Shown here in pieces: positions 1 through 6,989 of a stretch of 7,563 nt of DNA (positions within the stretch are counted from its first letter, which is position 1; every line of letters starts with the position of its first letter). The notes under the pieces are model-generated. The model had not been told where the DNA came from and searched no databases. It saw nothing but the letters and a program-made list of their open reading frames with translations. Origin of the DNA: Gammaproteobacteria bacterium (GTDB taxonomy: Bacteria > Pseudomonadota > Gammaproteobacteria > PS1 > Pseudothioglobaceae); the NCBI GenBank assembly GCA_029937335.1, contig JAPYQD010000017.1, forward strand, positions 4,343 to 11,905. The letters run 5' to 3'. The translations under genes were made by a program, and so were the position numbers.

Positions 1-891
1 AAAGCAGATTACGTAGCATTGTCATTCCCAGTCAGTGGCGATGATGTACGTGAAACTAAAAAATTATTAGCTGAGGCTGGCGCACATGCAGGCGTGATTT
101 CTAAAATTGAACGCGCTGAAGCACTAGTTGAAGAAACCATTCTTGATATTATCGAAGAGTCTGCTGGCATTATGGTTGCCCGTGGTGACCTGGGTGTAGA
201 GATTGGCGACCCACAATTACCAGCGCAACAAAAACGCTTGATCAAATTAGCCAGATCAAACGATCGTATTGTTATTACTGCAACACAAATGCTAGAATCA
301 ATGATTACCAATCCGATTCCAACGCGTGCTGAAGTGTTTGACGTGGCGAATGCAGTGCTTGATGGTACTGATGCGGTGATGCTTTCAGCAGAAACAGCGG
401 CTGGAGACTACCCTGAAAATGCGGTAAAAACCATGCACGATGTTTGCTTAGAAGCTGAGAAAAATCCAATTGCTAAAATTTCTCATCATCGATTACACGA
501 ACACTTCACAGGCCTTGATGAGACGATTGCTATGAGTACTATGTACGCGGCTAATCATTTAGGTGTTAGAGTGATTGCAGCACTCACAGAAACTGGAAAA
601 ACAGCCATGTGGATGTCAAGAATGAGCTCTAATATTTCAATTTATGCAATGAGTGACAGTGTTCAGACTTTACGCAAAGTAACTTTGTATCGCGGTGTTT
701 ATCCTTGTGGTATTGAGAAAACGAGTGCCAATGGTTGGTCTCAGGTGAATGAAACCGTTATAGAAACACTGATAAAAAACGAGGTTGTAGAAGATGGAGA
801 TTTGGTAATATTAACCAAAGGTATGTATAAAGACAAATCAGGCGGAACCAACATGATGAAAATTCTTCGTGTCGGTGATAATAATTATTAA
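1..891 (+). CDS. pyk: Pyruvate kinase, PykA type (5' end missing)
   Basis: Pyruvate kinase transfers phosphate from phosphoenolpyruvate to ADP in the last step of glycolysis, in the cytoplasm. The reading frame is open from base 1 (KADYVALSFP...), so the gene enters from outside the window. The 296 residues present are about the last 60% of a ~480-residue enzyme, and roughly 180 N-terminal residues are missing. The family signature around the catalytic lysine is present (VISKIERAEAL, bases ~97-129). It is followed by MVARGDLGVEIGD, ITATQMLESMITNPIPTRAE and GTDAVMLSAETAAGDYP, the metal- and PEP-binding part of the barrel. The C-terminal allosteric domain follows (AMSTMYAANHL to the end). From memory the sequence is closer to E. 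coli PykA than PykF. TTG at 19 is an internal codon, not a start. No terminator follows the stop, and fba begins 28 nt later, so the two are probably cotranscribed. Function is near certain; the A-type assignment is likely. Confidence 0.96.
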   Translation, partial: KADYVALSFPVSGDDVRETKKLLAEAGAHAGVISKIERAEALVEETILDIIEESAGIMVARGDLGVEIGDPQLPAQQKRLIKLARSNDRIVITATQMLESMITNPIPTRAEVFDVANAVLDGTDAVMLSAETAAGDYPENAVKTMHDVCLEAEKNPIAKISHHRLHEHFTGLDETIAMSTMYAANHLGVRVIAALTETGKTAMWMSRMSSNISIYAMSDSVQTLRKVTLYRGVYPCGIEKTSANGWSQVNETVIETLIKNEVVEDGDLVILTKGMYKDKSGGTNMMKILRVGDNNY

Positions 892-904
892 ACAGTAAAA
901 ATAA

Positions 905-912
905 GGAAGGAG
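905..912 (+). promoter_or_regulatory. Strong Shine-Dalgarno of fba
   Basis: GGAAGGAG contains AAGGAG, a six-base match to the anti-Shine-Dalgarno, and ends 7 nt before the ATG at 920. It is the best ribosome binding site in the window. It fixes the fba start and suggests high translation of the aldolase. All the other intact genes have a weak site or none. Confidence 0.85.
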
Positions 913-919
913 TAAATAT

Positions 920-1981
920 ATGATAATTTCATTAAGAGAATTACTAGATCACGCGGCAGAAAATGGTTACGGCATGCCGGCGTTTAACGTTAATAACATG
1001 GAGCAAGTTCATGCGATTATGCAAGCGGCTGATAAAACTAACAGTCCGGTAATCATGCAGGGTTCTGCGGGTGCGCGTTCATATGCGGGTGAGCCGTTCT
1101 TACGCCACCTAATTATTGCGGCGACTGAAATGTATCCACACATTCCGGTAGTAATGCATCAGGATCACGGTTCTGAGCCAGATATTTGTTTGCGTTCGAT
1201 TCAATCAGGTTTTTCATCAGTAATGATGGACGGCTCTTTAGAGGCCGACATGAAAACACCAGCAAGCTTTGAATACAACGTTGCGGTAACAGCTGAAGTT
1301 GTGAAGATGGCACACGCAGGTGGTGTTTCAGTAGAAGGTGAATTAGGTTGTTTAGGTTCATTAGAAACTGGCATGATGGGCGAGGAAGATGGCCACGGTG
1401 CTGAAGGTAAATTAGACCTTGATATGTTGTTAACTTCAGTTGAAGAAGCGGCAGATTTCGTAAAAGCAACCAATGTTGATGCATTAGCAATCGCGATTGG
1501 TACTTCACACGGTGCTTACAAGTTTACGGCTGAGCCTACAGGTGATGTTTTACGTATTGACCGTATTAAAGAAATTCATGCACGTTTACCGAATACTCAC
1601 TTAGTGATGCACGGTTCTTCATCAGTACCACAAGATTGGTTAGAAATCATCAACTCACATGGTGGTGATATGGGTCAAACTTATGGTGTTCCAGTTGAAG
1701 AAATTCAAGAAGGTATTAAGAATGGTGTACGTAAAGTGAATATTGATACTGATTTACGTATGGCATCAACTGGTGCAGTTCGTCGTCATTTGATTGAAAA
1801 CACATCAAACTTCGATCCACGTAAGTTCTTAAAAGATTCAACGGCAGCGATGTCTGACATTTGTTCAGCACGTTTTGAAGCGTTTGGTTCTGCAGGTAAT
1901 GCGGATAAAATCAAAGTATCTTCATTAGACACAATGAGTCAAAGATACGCTTCAGGTGAGTTAGACGCTAACATTACGTAA
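920..1981 (+). CDS. fba: Class II fructose-bisphosphate aldolase, Calvin-cycle subtype
   Basis: This zinc enzyme reversibly joins dihydroxyacetone phosphate and glyceraldehyde 3-phosphate into fructose 1,6-bisphosphate. It serves glycolysis, gluconeogenesis and, in autotrophs, the Calvin cycle (also sedoheptulose bisphosphate formation). Both class II signatures are visible: PVVMHQDHG with His80, Asp82 and His83, and VEGELGCLGSLETG at residues 138-151. Further expected residues are His197 (IGTSHGAYKF), His231 (LVMHGSSSVP) and the phosphate-binding VNIDTDLR (273-280). The length of 353 residues and the internal segments match the class IIB subtype often labelled CbbA or 'Calvin cycle subtype', rather than E. 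coli FbaA. That subtype also occurs in heterotrophs, so it does not prove autotrophy. The start follows a strong Shine-Dalgarno. Arg codons are mostly CGT and Gly codons mostly GGT, which fits high expression. It lies 28 nt after pyk and is closed by a terminator. Confidence 0.96.
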   Translation: MIISLRELLDHAAENGYGMPAFNVNNMEQVHAIMQAADKTNSPVIMQGSAGARSYAGEPFLRHLIIAATEMYPHIPVVMHQDHGSEPDICLRSIQSGFSSVMMDGSLEADMKTPASFEYNVAVTAEVVKMAHAGGVSVEGELGCLGSLETGMMGEEDGHGAEGKLDLDMLLTSVEEAADFVKATNVDALAIAIGTSHGAYKFTAEPTGDVLRIDRIKEIHARLPNTHLVMHGSSSVPQDWLEIINSHGGDMGQTYGVPVEEIQEGIKNGVRKVNIDTDLRMASTGAVRRHLIENTSNFDPRKFLKDSTAAMSDICSARFEAFGSAGNADKIKVSSLDTMSQRYASGELDANIT

Positions 1982-2001
1982 GCATCTAAACATCAAGCTT
2001 G

Positions 2002-2037
2002 AAAGGCTCGTTTTTATAACGGGCCTTTTTTGTTTTT
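2002..2037 (+). terminator. Rho-independent terminator after fba
   Basis: AAAGGCTCG (2002-2010) pairs with CGGGCCTTT (2020-2028) through nine base pairs, one of them a G·U wobble. The loop is 9 nt (TTTTTATAA). The 3' arm runs into a T-rich tract, six T, one G, then five T (2026-2037). It begins 20 nt after the fba stop and should end the pyk-fba transcript. The loop is itself AT-rich, so strength cannot be judged by eye. Confidence 0.88.
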
Positions 2038-2041
2038 CGGA

Positions 2042-2050
2042 TGATACAAT
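2042..2050 (+). promoter_or_regulatory. Putative extended -10 promoter of mnmG
   Basis: TGATACAAT matches the extended -10 pattern TGnTATAAT with one mismatch in the hexamer. No convincing -35 is found 15-18 nt upstream, where the sequence is the terminator arm and T-tract. An extended -10 can work without a -35. A transcript would begin about 7 nt after the hexamer, near 2057, essentially on the mnmG ATG at 2056. Its location just after a terminator and before a six-gene run supports it, but this is inference from sequence only. Confidence 0.45.
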
Positions 2051-2055
2051 AAATC

Positions 2056-3927
2056 ATGCAAATCAATAAGCATTATTCAGTAATCGTGATTGGCGGTGGC
2101 CATGCTGGCACAGAAGCCGCCTTGGCTTCTGCGCGTATGGGTGTTAAGACGTTATTGATTACGCACAATATTGAGACTTTAGGGCAGATGAGTTGTAACC
2201 CTGCGATTGGTGGTATTGGCAAAGGTCATTTGGTTAAAGAGATTGATGCCATGGGTGGCGCAATGGCAACTGCTATTGATAAATCTGGCATTCAATTTAG
2301 AACCTTAAATGCCTCCAAAGGGCCTGCCGTACGCGCAACTCGAGCACAAGCAGATCGTGTTTTGTATAAAGCAGCGATTCGTTATATTTTAGAGAATCAG
2401 GAAAACTTATCTTTATTTCAACAAGCGGTTGACGATCTCATTATTGAAAATGATGTGATCAAAGGTATTAAGACTCAAATGGGGTTAAGTTTTTTTGCCG
2501 ACAAAGTCGTTCTCACTTCAGGTACATTTTTGGGTGGTGTGATTCATATTGGCCAATCTAATTTTGAAGGTGGGCGTGCCGGCGATGCGCCTTCTAACCC
2601 TCTATCAAGAACACTGAGGGCTTATGATCTCGGCGTAGGAAGATTAAAAACAGGCACACCGCCAAGATTGGATGGCCGCACGATTGACTTTAGCGTATTG
2701 CAAGCTCAGCCTGGCGACACTCCATTGCCGACTTTCTCTTATATGGGTAAAGCATCAGACCATCCACAGCAGATCCCCTGTTACATTACCCATACCAATG
2801 AAAAAACTCATGATTTTATTCGTGAGGGCTTAAAAGATTCACCCATGTATACTGGTAATATTGAGGGTGTTGGCCCACGATATTGCCCGTCGATTGAAGA
2901 TAAAGTGGTGCGTTTTGCTGAGCGTGATTCACATCAAATCTTTGTTGAGCCGGAAGGCTTGACCACGAATGAGGTATACCCAAATGGTGTTTCCACTTCA
3001 TTACCGTATGAAGTACAAGTTGATTTTATTCGTTCGATTAAGGGCTTTGAAAATGCGCAGATTATTCGTCCGGGCTACGCGATTGAGTATGATTTTTTTG
3101 ATCCACGTGGGTTGAGGCAAACACTTGAGGTAAAAAAAATATCTGGCTTGTATTTTGCTGGACAAATTAATGGCACCACTGGTTATGAAGAAGCTGCAGC
3201 TCAAGGATTGTTAGCGGGTGTGAATGCTGCTTGCGCTGTACAAGCTAAAGATCCGTGGCACCCAAAACGTGATGAGAGTTATATTGGGGTGATGGTGGAT
3301 GATTTGATTACCAAAGGCACTAATGAACCGTATCGTATGTTTACTTCACGTGCTGAGTATCGACTGCTTTTGCGAGAAGACAATGCCGACGAGCGTCTAA
3401 CACCCAAAGCCAGAGAATTAGGTTTGATTGGTGATGATCGTTGGCAAGCATTTGAGAAAAAATATGAGGTGATTTCGAAAGAAAAACAACGCTTAAAAAC
3501 CACTTGGGTGCAAGCGGATGATCAGCAAGCAAGCGAGGTTTTAGGTGCTAAATTAAATCATGAATACAATCTGGAAACGTTGTTGAAAAGACCTAAGGTT
3601 AATTACCAACTACTCAGTAAGGTTGAATCAGCGCAGCCTTTTTTACAAGACCGATTGTTGATTGAGCAAGTAGAAAATCAAGTGAAGTATGAAGGTTATA
3701 TCAAACGTCAACTTGATGAAATTGAGAAATATCGAAAGAATGAGGACACACGTTTGCCAGAATCAATGGACTACAATACTATTCAGGCGCTCTCGGCAGA
3801 AGTTAGGCAAAAGTTAAGTCTTCATCGCCCAGAAACCATTGGCCAAGCCAGCCGACTTCAGGGTGTAACCCCAGCCTCTATTTCTATTTTATTGGTTTAC
3901 CTGAAAACTTATAAAGTAGCTTCATGA
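2056..3927 (+). CDS. mnmG: tRNA U34 carboxymethylaminomethyl-modifying enzyme MnmG (GidA)
   Basis: MnmG is an FAD protein that works with the GTPase MnmE. Together they place a (carboxymethyl)aminomethyl group on C5 of wobble uridine 34 in tRNAs of split codon boxes, using methylene-tetrahydrofolate and NADH. The N-terminal dinucleotide fold is clear (VIGGGHAG, residues 11-18). The catalytic Cys47 (GQMSCNPAIGGIGKGH) and Cys277 (GPRYCPSIEDK) are at the E. coli positions. Also present are ASKGPAVRATRAQADR, the flavin segment FAGQINGTTGYEEAAAQG and TSRAEYRLLLREDNAD. The C-terminal MnmE/tRNA-binding helices include VKYEGYIKRQLDEIEK and end in the typical GVTPASISILLVYLK. The length of 623 residues is full for the family. 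The ATG gives the right N-terminus but has no Shine-Dalgarno, and the -10-like element sits just upstream. MnmE is not in the window. An A8 run at 3132-3139 is in frame. The stop overlaps rsmG by ATGA. Confidence 0.98.
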   Translation: MQINKHYSVIVIGGGHAGTEAALASARMGVKTLLITHNIETLGQMSCNPAIGGIGKGHLVKEIDAMGGAMATAIDKSGIQFRTLNASKGPAVRATRAQADRVLYKAAIRYILENQENLSLFQQAVDDLIIENDVIKGIKTQMGLSFFADKVVLTSGTFLGGVIHIGQSNFEGGRAGDAPSNPLSRTLRAYDLGVGRLKTGTPPRLDGRTIDFSVLQAQPGDTPLPTFSYMGKASDHPQQIPCYITHTNEKTHDFIREGLKDSPMYTGNIEGVGPRYCPSIEDKVVRFAERDSHQIFVEPEGLTTNEVYPNGVSTSLPYEVQVDFIRSIKGFENAQIIRPGYAIEYDFFDPRGLRQTLEVKKISGLYFAGQINGTTGYEEAAAQGLLAGVNAACAVQAKDPWHPKRDESYIGVMVDDLITKGTNEPYRMFTSRAEYRLLLREDNADERLTPKARELGLIGDDRWQAFEKKYEVISKEKQRLKTTWVQADDQQASEVLGAKLNHEYNLETLLKRPKVNYQLLSKVESAQPFLQDRLLIEQVENQVKYEGYIKRQLDEIEKYRKNEDTRLPESMDYNTIQALSAEVRQKLSLHRPETIGQASRLQGVTPASISILLVYLKTYKVAS

Positions 3928-4538
3928 GCGAACTTCGACAAATCTTGCTAAGCGGTGCTGAGCAGATGGATCTGTCATTGAATGATCAACAAACTGAGCA
4001 GTTGCTAAGTTATCTTGAATTAATGACTAAGTGGAATAAAACCTATAATCTCAGCGCTATTCGAGACCCACAACTGGGCGTTAAAAAACACTTGCTCGAC
4101 AGTTTATCGATCTTGCCTTATGTTAATAATGAGCCACTTCTAGATGTGGGTGCAGGTGCAGGCTTGCCTGGTATTGTCTTGGCAATTATGAAACCAGCGT
4201 TATCAATTAGTGTGCTTGATAGTGTTGGTAAAAAATGTCGATTTATGCAAGTTGTAAAAACCCAGTTACAGCTTGACAATCTTAGCGTGATTAATGAGCG
4301 AGTTGAGGCGTTCAAACCCCAGACTTGTTTTGGGCAAATCACTTCAAGAGCCTTTGCTGAAGTTGGTAAAACATTAAAACTCACTCAACATTTATTGTGT
4401 GATAATGGTCGCTACTTATTGATGAAGGGCGATCATTTTTCACAAGAAGCGGTGCAAGGTGTTTTGATGACACCACATCAAATCAATGTGCCTTATGTAT
4501 CAGATGATCGATTTTTATTAGAAATACAATTAGGATAA
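3924..4538 (+). CDS. rsmG: 16S rRNA (guanine-527-N7) methyltransferase RsmG (GidB)
   Basis: RsmG uses S-adenosylmethionine to methylate N7 of G527 in the 530 loop of 16S rRNA, part of the decoding site. In other bacteria its loss gives low-level streptomycin resistance. The protein has 204 residues, the usual length. It shows the N-terminal motif WNKTYNLSAIRD (37-48), HLLDSLSILPY, the SAM-binding loop LLDVGAGAGLPG (72-83), the following acidic strand ISVLDSVGKKCRF, and the conserved ITSRAFAEV (139-147). The start ATG overlaps the mnmG stop (ATGA) and has no Shine-Dalgarno, so translation is probably coupled to mnmG. The mnmG-rsmG pair is widely conserved. In many bacteria it is followed by parA-parB, but here the next gene is an AsmA-like protein 2 nt downstream. 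Confidence 0.97.
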   Translation: MSELRQILLSGAEQMDLSLNDQQTEQLLSYLELMTKWNKTYNLSAIRDPQLGVKKHLLDSLSILPYVNNEPLLDVGAGAGLPGIVLAIMKPALSISVLDSVGKKCRFMQVVKTQLQLDNLSVINERVEAFKPQTCFGQITSRAFAEVGKTLKLTQHLLCDNGRYLLMKGDHFSQEAVQGVLMTPHQINVPYVSDDRFLLEIQLG

Positions 4539-4540
4539 AC

Positions 4541-5308
4541 ATGAAAAAAATACTGACCTACTTATTTGTACTTGTTTTGATTGTTATCGGCGCAATGGCT
4601 TTGTTCTTTGATGGCATTACTAAGAGTGCAATTGAAACTTATGCACAGCAGGCCTTAAAAACGCCTGTGCGTATTGCCGAGTTTAGAAGTGATTTATCAG
4701 CAGGCAAGGTTAATATTGATTTTGTTGAAGTGAGAAACCCAGAACATTTTAAAAATGAAAATGCCTTTGTCTTAAATCATTTAAGTTTAATCATTGATAC
4801 TGAAAGTACAGATGATCTAATTGTTATTGAACATTTAGAATTTGATGGTTTGTTATTCACGCTTGAACAAAGTGACAATCAAGTTAACTTGGTGACGCTA
4901 CTTAAGAATTTAGAATCAAAATCAAGCACCCCTAATCAAAATATTGTTGAAGGTAAACCAGTTGAAACTGAAAAACAAACTGAAGCTCGAGTCATTATTA
5001 AAGATTTAAGCTTTATCAATACCCAACTTAAGATTGATACTCAGTGGTTTAAGGATACGGTTGATGTGCCCAATGTAAGGATTCGTAATTTTGGTGCAAC
5101 AAAAGGTGTTCCTGTTAGTCGTGTAGGTGCAGAATTGATGAAAATAGCCTTGCGTCGAATTCAGGATGAGGTTGAGAATAAAGGTTTGAGACTGGGAGAG
5201 AAAGAAATTAAAGAAGGCATACGCCGACAATTAGAGGGTGAACTAGAAGGGCTGAAGGGCAAGTTAGACGGTAAAGCCAGAGATTGGTTCAGAAAATTAG
5301 GTTTATGA
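4541..5308 (+). CDS. AsmA-like (DUF748-like) membrane-anchored envelope protein, function unknown
   Basis: This is a 255-residue protein with one strong hydrophobic segment at residues ~4-23 (ILTYLFVLVLIVIGAMALFF) after two lysines. That is best read as an uncleaved inner-membrane anchor with the rest in the periplasm. Residues ~40-110 form alternating polar and apolar beta strands (TPVRIAEFRSDLSAGKVNIDFVEV, RNPEHF, then LIIDTES...LIVIEHLEFDG). This is the pattern I know from N-terminal modules of AsmA/DUF748-type proteins. A polar low-complexity linker follows (~123-147), then a second beta segment (VIIKDLSFINTQLKIDT) and a highly charged, probably helical Lys/Glu-rich C-terminus (~200-255). 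Large AsmA-family proteins such as TamB and YhdP are linked to lipid transport or outer-membrane homeostasis. This one holds only one such module, so no such role can be assigned. AGGA at 4532-4535 serves the ATG, 2 nt after rsmG. The stop overlaps tatD by ATGA. A beta-rich lipoprotein-like protein of another family is possible. Confidence 0.6.
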   Translation: MKKILTYLFVLVLIVIGAMALFFDGITKSAIETYAQQALKTPVRIAEFRSDLSAGKVNIDFVEVRNPEHFKNENAFVLNHLSLIIDTESTDDLIVIEHLEFDGLLFTLEQSDNQVNLVTLLKNLESKSSTPNQNIVEGKPVETEKQTEARVIIKDLSFINTQLKIDTQWFKDTVDVPNVRIRNFGATKGVPVSRVGAELMKIALRRIQDEVENKGLRLGEKEIKEGIRRQLEGELEGLKGKLDGKARDWFRKLGL

Positions 5309-6078
5309 AAATTGTTGACTCCCATTGCCATATTGACCGCGTTGACTTAGATCAGTTTGGCGGTAGCATGGAAAGTATGCTTGCTCACGCTAAAGATTTA
5401 TCGGTAGAGGAATTTTTGTGCGTTTGTATTGATCTTGAACATTTCGATGATGTGTTTTCTTTAGCAAAAGCCCACCAGCAGATTTACGCTTCGGTGGGTG
5501 TGCATCCGGTTGAGCAAGAAGGCAAAGACCCAAGTGTTGAAGAATTACTAACCCTAGCAGATCATGAAAAAATTATCGCTATTGGTGAAACAGGACTGGA
5601 TTATTTCCATGTTAAAAAAGACACGGCTGATTGGCAGCGTGAGCGTTTCAGAAGACATATTGCAGCCTCTAATCAATCAGGCAAACCGATGATTATTCAT
5701 ACGCGTGAAGCTAAGGTTGACACCATTGAGATTATGCAACAAGAACAAGCGAAAGCAGGGGTCATGCATTGTTTTTCTGAAGATTGGGAGACTGCTAAAG
5801 CGGCACTAGATTTGGGTTTTTATATTTCATTTTCTGGCATTATTACTTTTAAAAGTGCAGCTGATTTACGCGAAGTCGCTAAGAAAGTGCCGGCTGATCG
5901 TCTATTGGTAGAAACCGATTCTCCTTATTTAACACCCGTACCGTACCGTGGCAGAGCAAATTCACCCGCTTATACGTATTATGTAGCTGAAAAATTGGCA
6001 GAAATACGCGGGGTCAGTGTTGACAATATTGCACAACAAACTACACAGAATTTTAACGATTTATTTTTCTCAAAATAG
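5305..6078 (+). CDS. tatD: TatD-family metal-dependent hydrolase (YcfH type)
   Basis: TatD proteins are TIM-barrel hydrolases with a two-metal site; characterised members act as DNA/RNA 3' exonucleases. All expected ligands are present: His7 and His9 (VDSHCHID), Glu95 (IGETGLDY), His132 (IIHTREA), His155 (VMHCFSE) and Asp205 (VETDSPYL). From memory the segments LGFYISFSGIITFK and RLLVETDSPYLTPVPYRG are nearly the same in E. coli YcfH, so it is probably that subgroup rather than TatD proper. The length is 257 residues. I chose the ATG at 5305, which overlaps the previous stop (ATGA), over a TTG at 5284. It gives the family's usual N-terminus MKIVDSHCHID and has AGG at 5299-5301. The gene meets rluC by a shared base (TAGTG). 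Its cellular substrate cannot be deduced from sequence. Confidence 0.94.
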   Translation: MKIVDSHCHIDRVDLDQFGGSMESMLAHAKDLSVEEFLCVCIDLEHFDDVFSLAKAHQQIYASVGVHPVEQEGKDPSVEELLTLADHEKIIAIGETGLDYFHVKKDTADWQRERFRRHIAASNQSGKPMIIHTREAKVDTIEIMQQEQAKAGVMHCFSEDWETAKAALDLGFYISFSGIITFKSAADLREVAKKVPADRLLVETDSPYLTPVPYRGRANSPAYTYYVAEKLAEIRGVSVDNIAQQTTQNFNDLFFSK

Positions 6079-6989
6079 TGGCAGTTTCTTTTCAAACCGT
6101 TGATGAATTTTCCGAAGGCCAGCGCCTAGACAACTATCTACTAAAGCATCTAAAAGGCGTGCCGAAATCGCATATTTACCGAGTCATTCGTAAAGGCGAG
6201 GTGCGGGTAAACAAGGGGCGAAAAAAGGCAGAATACAAATTACAACTGGATGATGTGGTGCGTATCCCACCGATTCGAGTATCAGAATCAGGACAAGTTG
6301 AAGCGTCAGATAATCTGAAACAATTATTGACTGACAGTGTTCTATATGAAGACAAAGGCTTGTTGATTATTAATAAACCAAGTGGTTTGGCTGTGCACAG
6401 TGGCAGTGGTGTAACCATTGGTGTGATTGAAGCTTTGCGTAGCATGTATAAAGATCCGGTTGAATTAGTACACCGACTCGACCGGGCAACCTCGGGTATC
6501 TTGCTGATTGCAAAAAAACGCAGTGTTTTAAAAAATCTTCACGAACAGCTTAGCCAACATCAAATGGAAAAACGTTATACCGCTTTAGTTAAAGGCACTT
6601 GGAGTAAAAAACGTCATACCATTGATGCGCCTTTATATCAAAACTCACGTTATACGGTGGTTGATGCTAAAGGTAAAGAAGCGATTAGTCACTTTCAGCC
6701 TTTGAAGAATTTTCATCAACAAGATTTTGAAGCATCACTGGTCGAAGTGTTGATTGAAACTGGACGCACGCATCAAATACGTGCACACGCCAAACACGCA
6801 GGCCATCCGATTGCAGGTGATGATAAATACGGAGACCCAAGATTTGATGCTGAGATAAAAACAAAAGGTTTGAAGCGTTTATTTTTACATGCGCATCAGC
6901 TCACATTTACCAACCCACTCACGAATGAGATTCAAAAAGTACAAGCACCATTAACGCAAGACTTGCAAGATTTCTTAAAACAATTATGA
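6078..6989 (+). CDS. rluC: 23S rRNA pseudouridine synthase RluC
   Basis: In E. coli RluC converts uridines 955, 2504 and 2580 of 23S rRNA, around the peptidyl transferase centre, to pseudouridine. The 303-residue protein has an N-terminal S4 RNA-binding domain (~14-66: GQRLDNYLLKHLKGVPKSHIYR...GEVRVN...DDVVRIPP). The RluA-type catalytic domain follows, with the signature VHRLDRATSGILL, where Asp135 is the catalytic aspartate, and RYTALVKG and GRTHQIRAH (229-237). The S4 segment KGVPKSHIYRVIRKGEVRVNKGR and the GVIEALR motif point to RluC rather than RluD or RluA. The start is GTG at 6078, sharing one base with the tatD stop. An in-frame TAA at 6054 rules out any longer form with a normal start. 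There is no Shine-Dalgarno, so expression probably depends on translation of tatD. The stop overlaps ubiA. Confidence 0.95.
   Translation: MAVSFQTVDEFSEGQRLDNYLLKHLKGVPKSHIYRVIRKGEVRVNKGRKKAEYKLQLDDVVRIPPIRVSESGQVEASDNLKQLLTDSVLYEDKGLLIINKPSGLAVHSGSGVTIGVIEALRSMYKDPVELVHRLDRATSGILLIAKKRSVLKNLHEQLSQHQMEKRYTALVKGTWSKKRHTIDAPLYQNSRYTVVDAKGKEAISHFQPLKNFHQQDFEASLVEVLIETGRTHQIRAHAKHAGHPIAGDDKYGDPRFDAEIKTKGLKRLFLHAHQLTFTNPLTNEIQKVQAPLTQDLQDFLKQL

Noticed and set aside
785..811. Possible internal promoter for fba inside pyk: TTGTAG, 15-nt spacer, then extended -10 TGGTAATAT (803-811).
   Set aside because: The spacer is short, the -35 is weak, and AT-rich coding sequence yields such matches often. 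A separate fba promoter is possible but not supported enough to annotate.
879..890. 12-bp palindrome TAATAATTATTA at the end of pyk.
   Set aside because: It is formed by Asn-Asn-Tyr codons and the stop in AT-rich sequence, has no GC stem and no T-tract, so it is neither a terminator nor a credible operator.
1132..1140. GTATCCACA, one mismatch from the DnaA box TTATCCACA, considered because mnmG is often near the origin.
   Set aside because: It is a single site within the fba coding sequence (Met-Tyr-Pro-His), with no cluster of boxes, no AT-rich unwinding region and no dnaA nearby. No origin is supported.
1113..1508. Long open frames on the minus strand opposite fba (1113-1508 and 1201-1473), and others opposite mnmG, rsmG, the AsmA-like gene and rluC.
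   Set aside because: They lie entirely within well-identified genes, have no ribosome binding site or recognisable domain, and their composition is that of antisense shadows.
5284..5304. Longer tatD form starting at TTG 5284.
   Set aside because: It would add seven residues not seen in the family and has no Shine-Dalgarno. The ATG at 5305 gives the standard N-terminus and an ATGA overlap.
4541..5308. The idea that the AsmA-like gene belongs to a defence or secretion system.
   Set aside because: No toxin, nuclease, ATPase or secretion partner adjoins it, and its neighbours are housekeeping genes. Only a general envelope role can be suggested.
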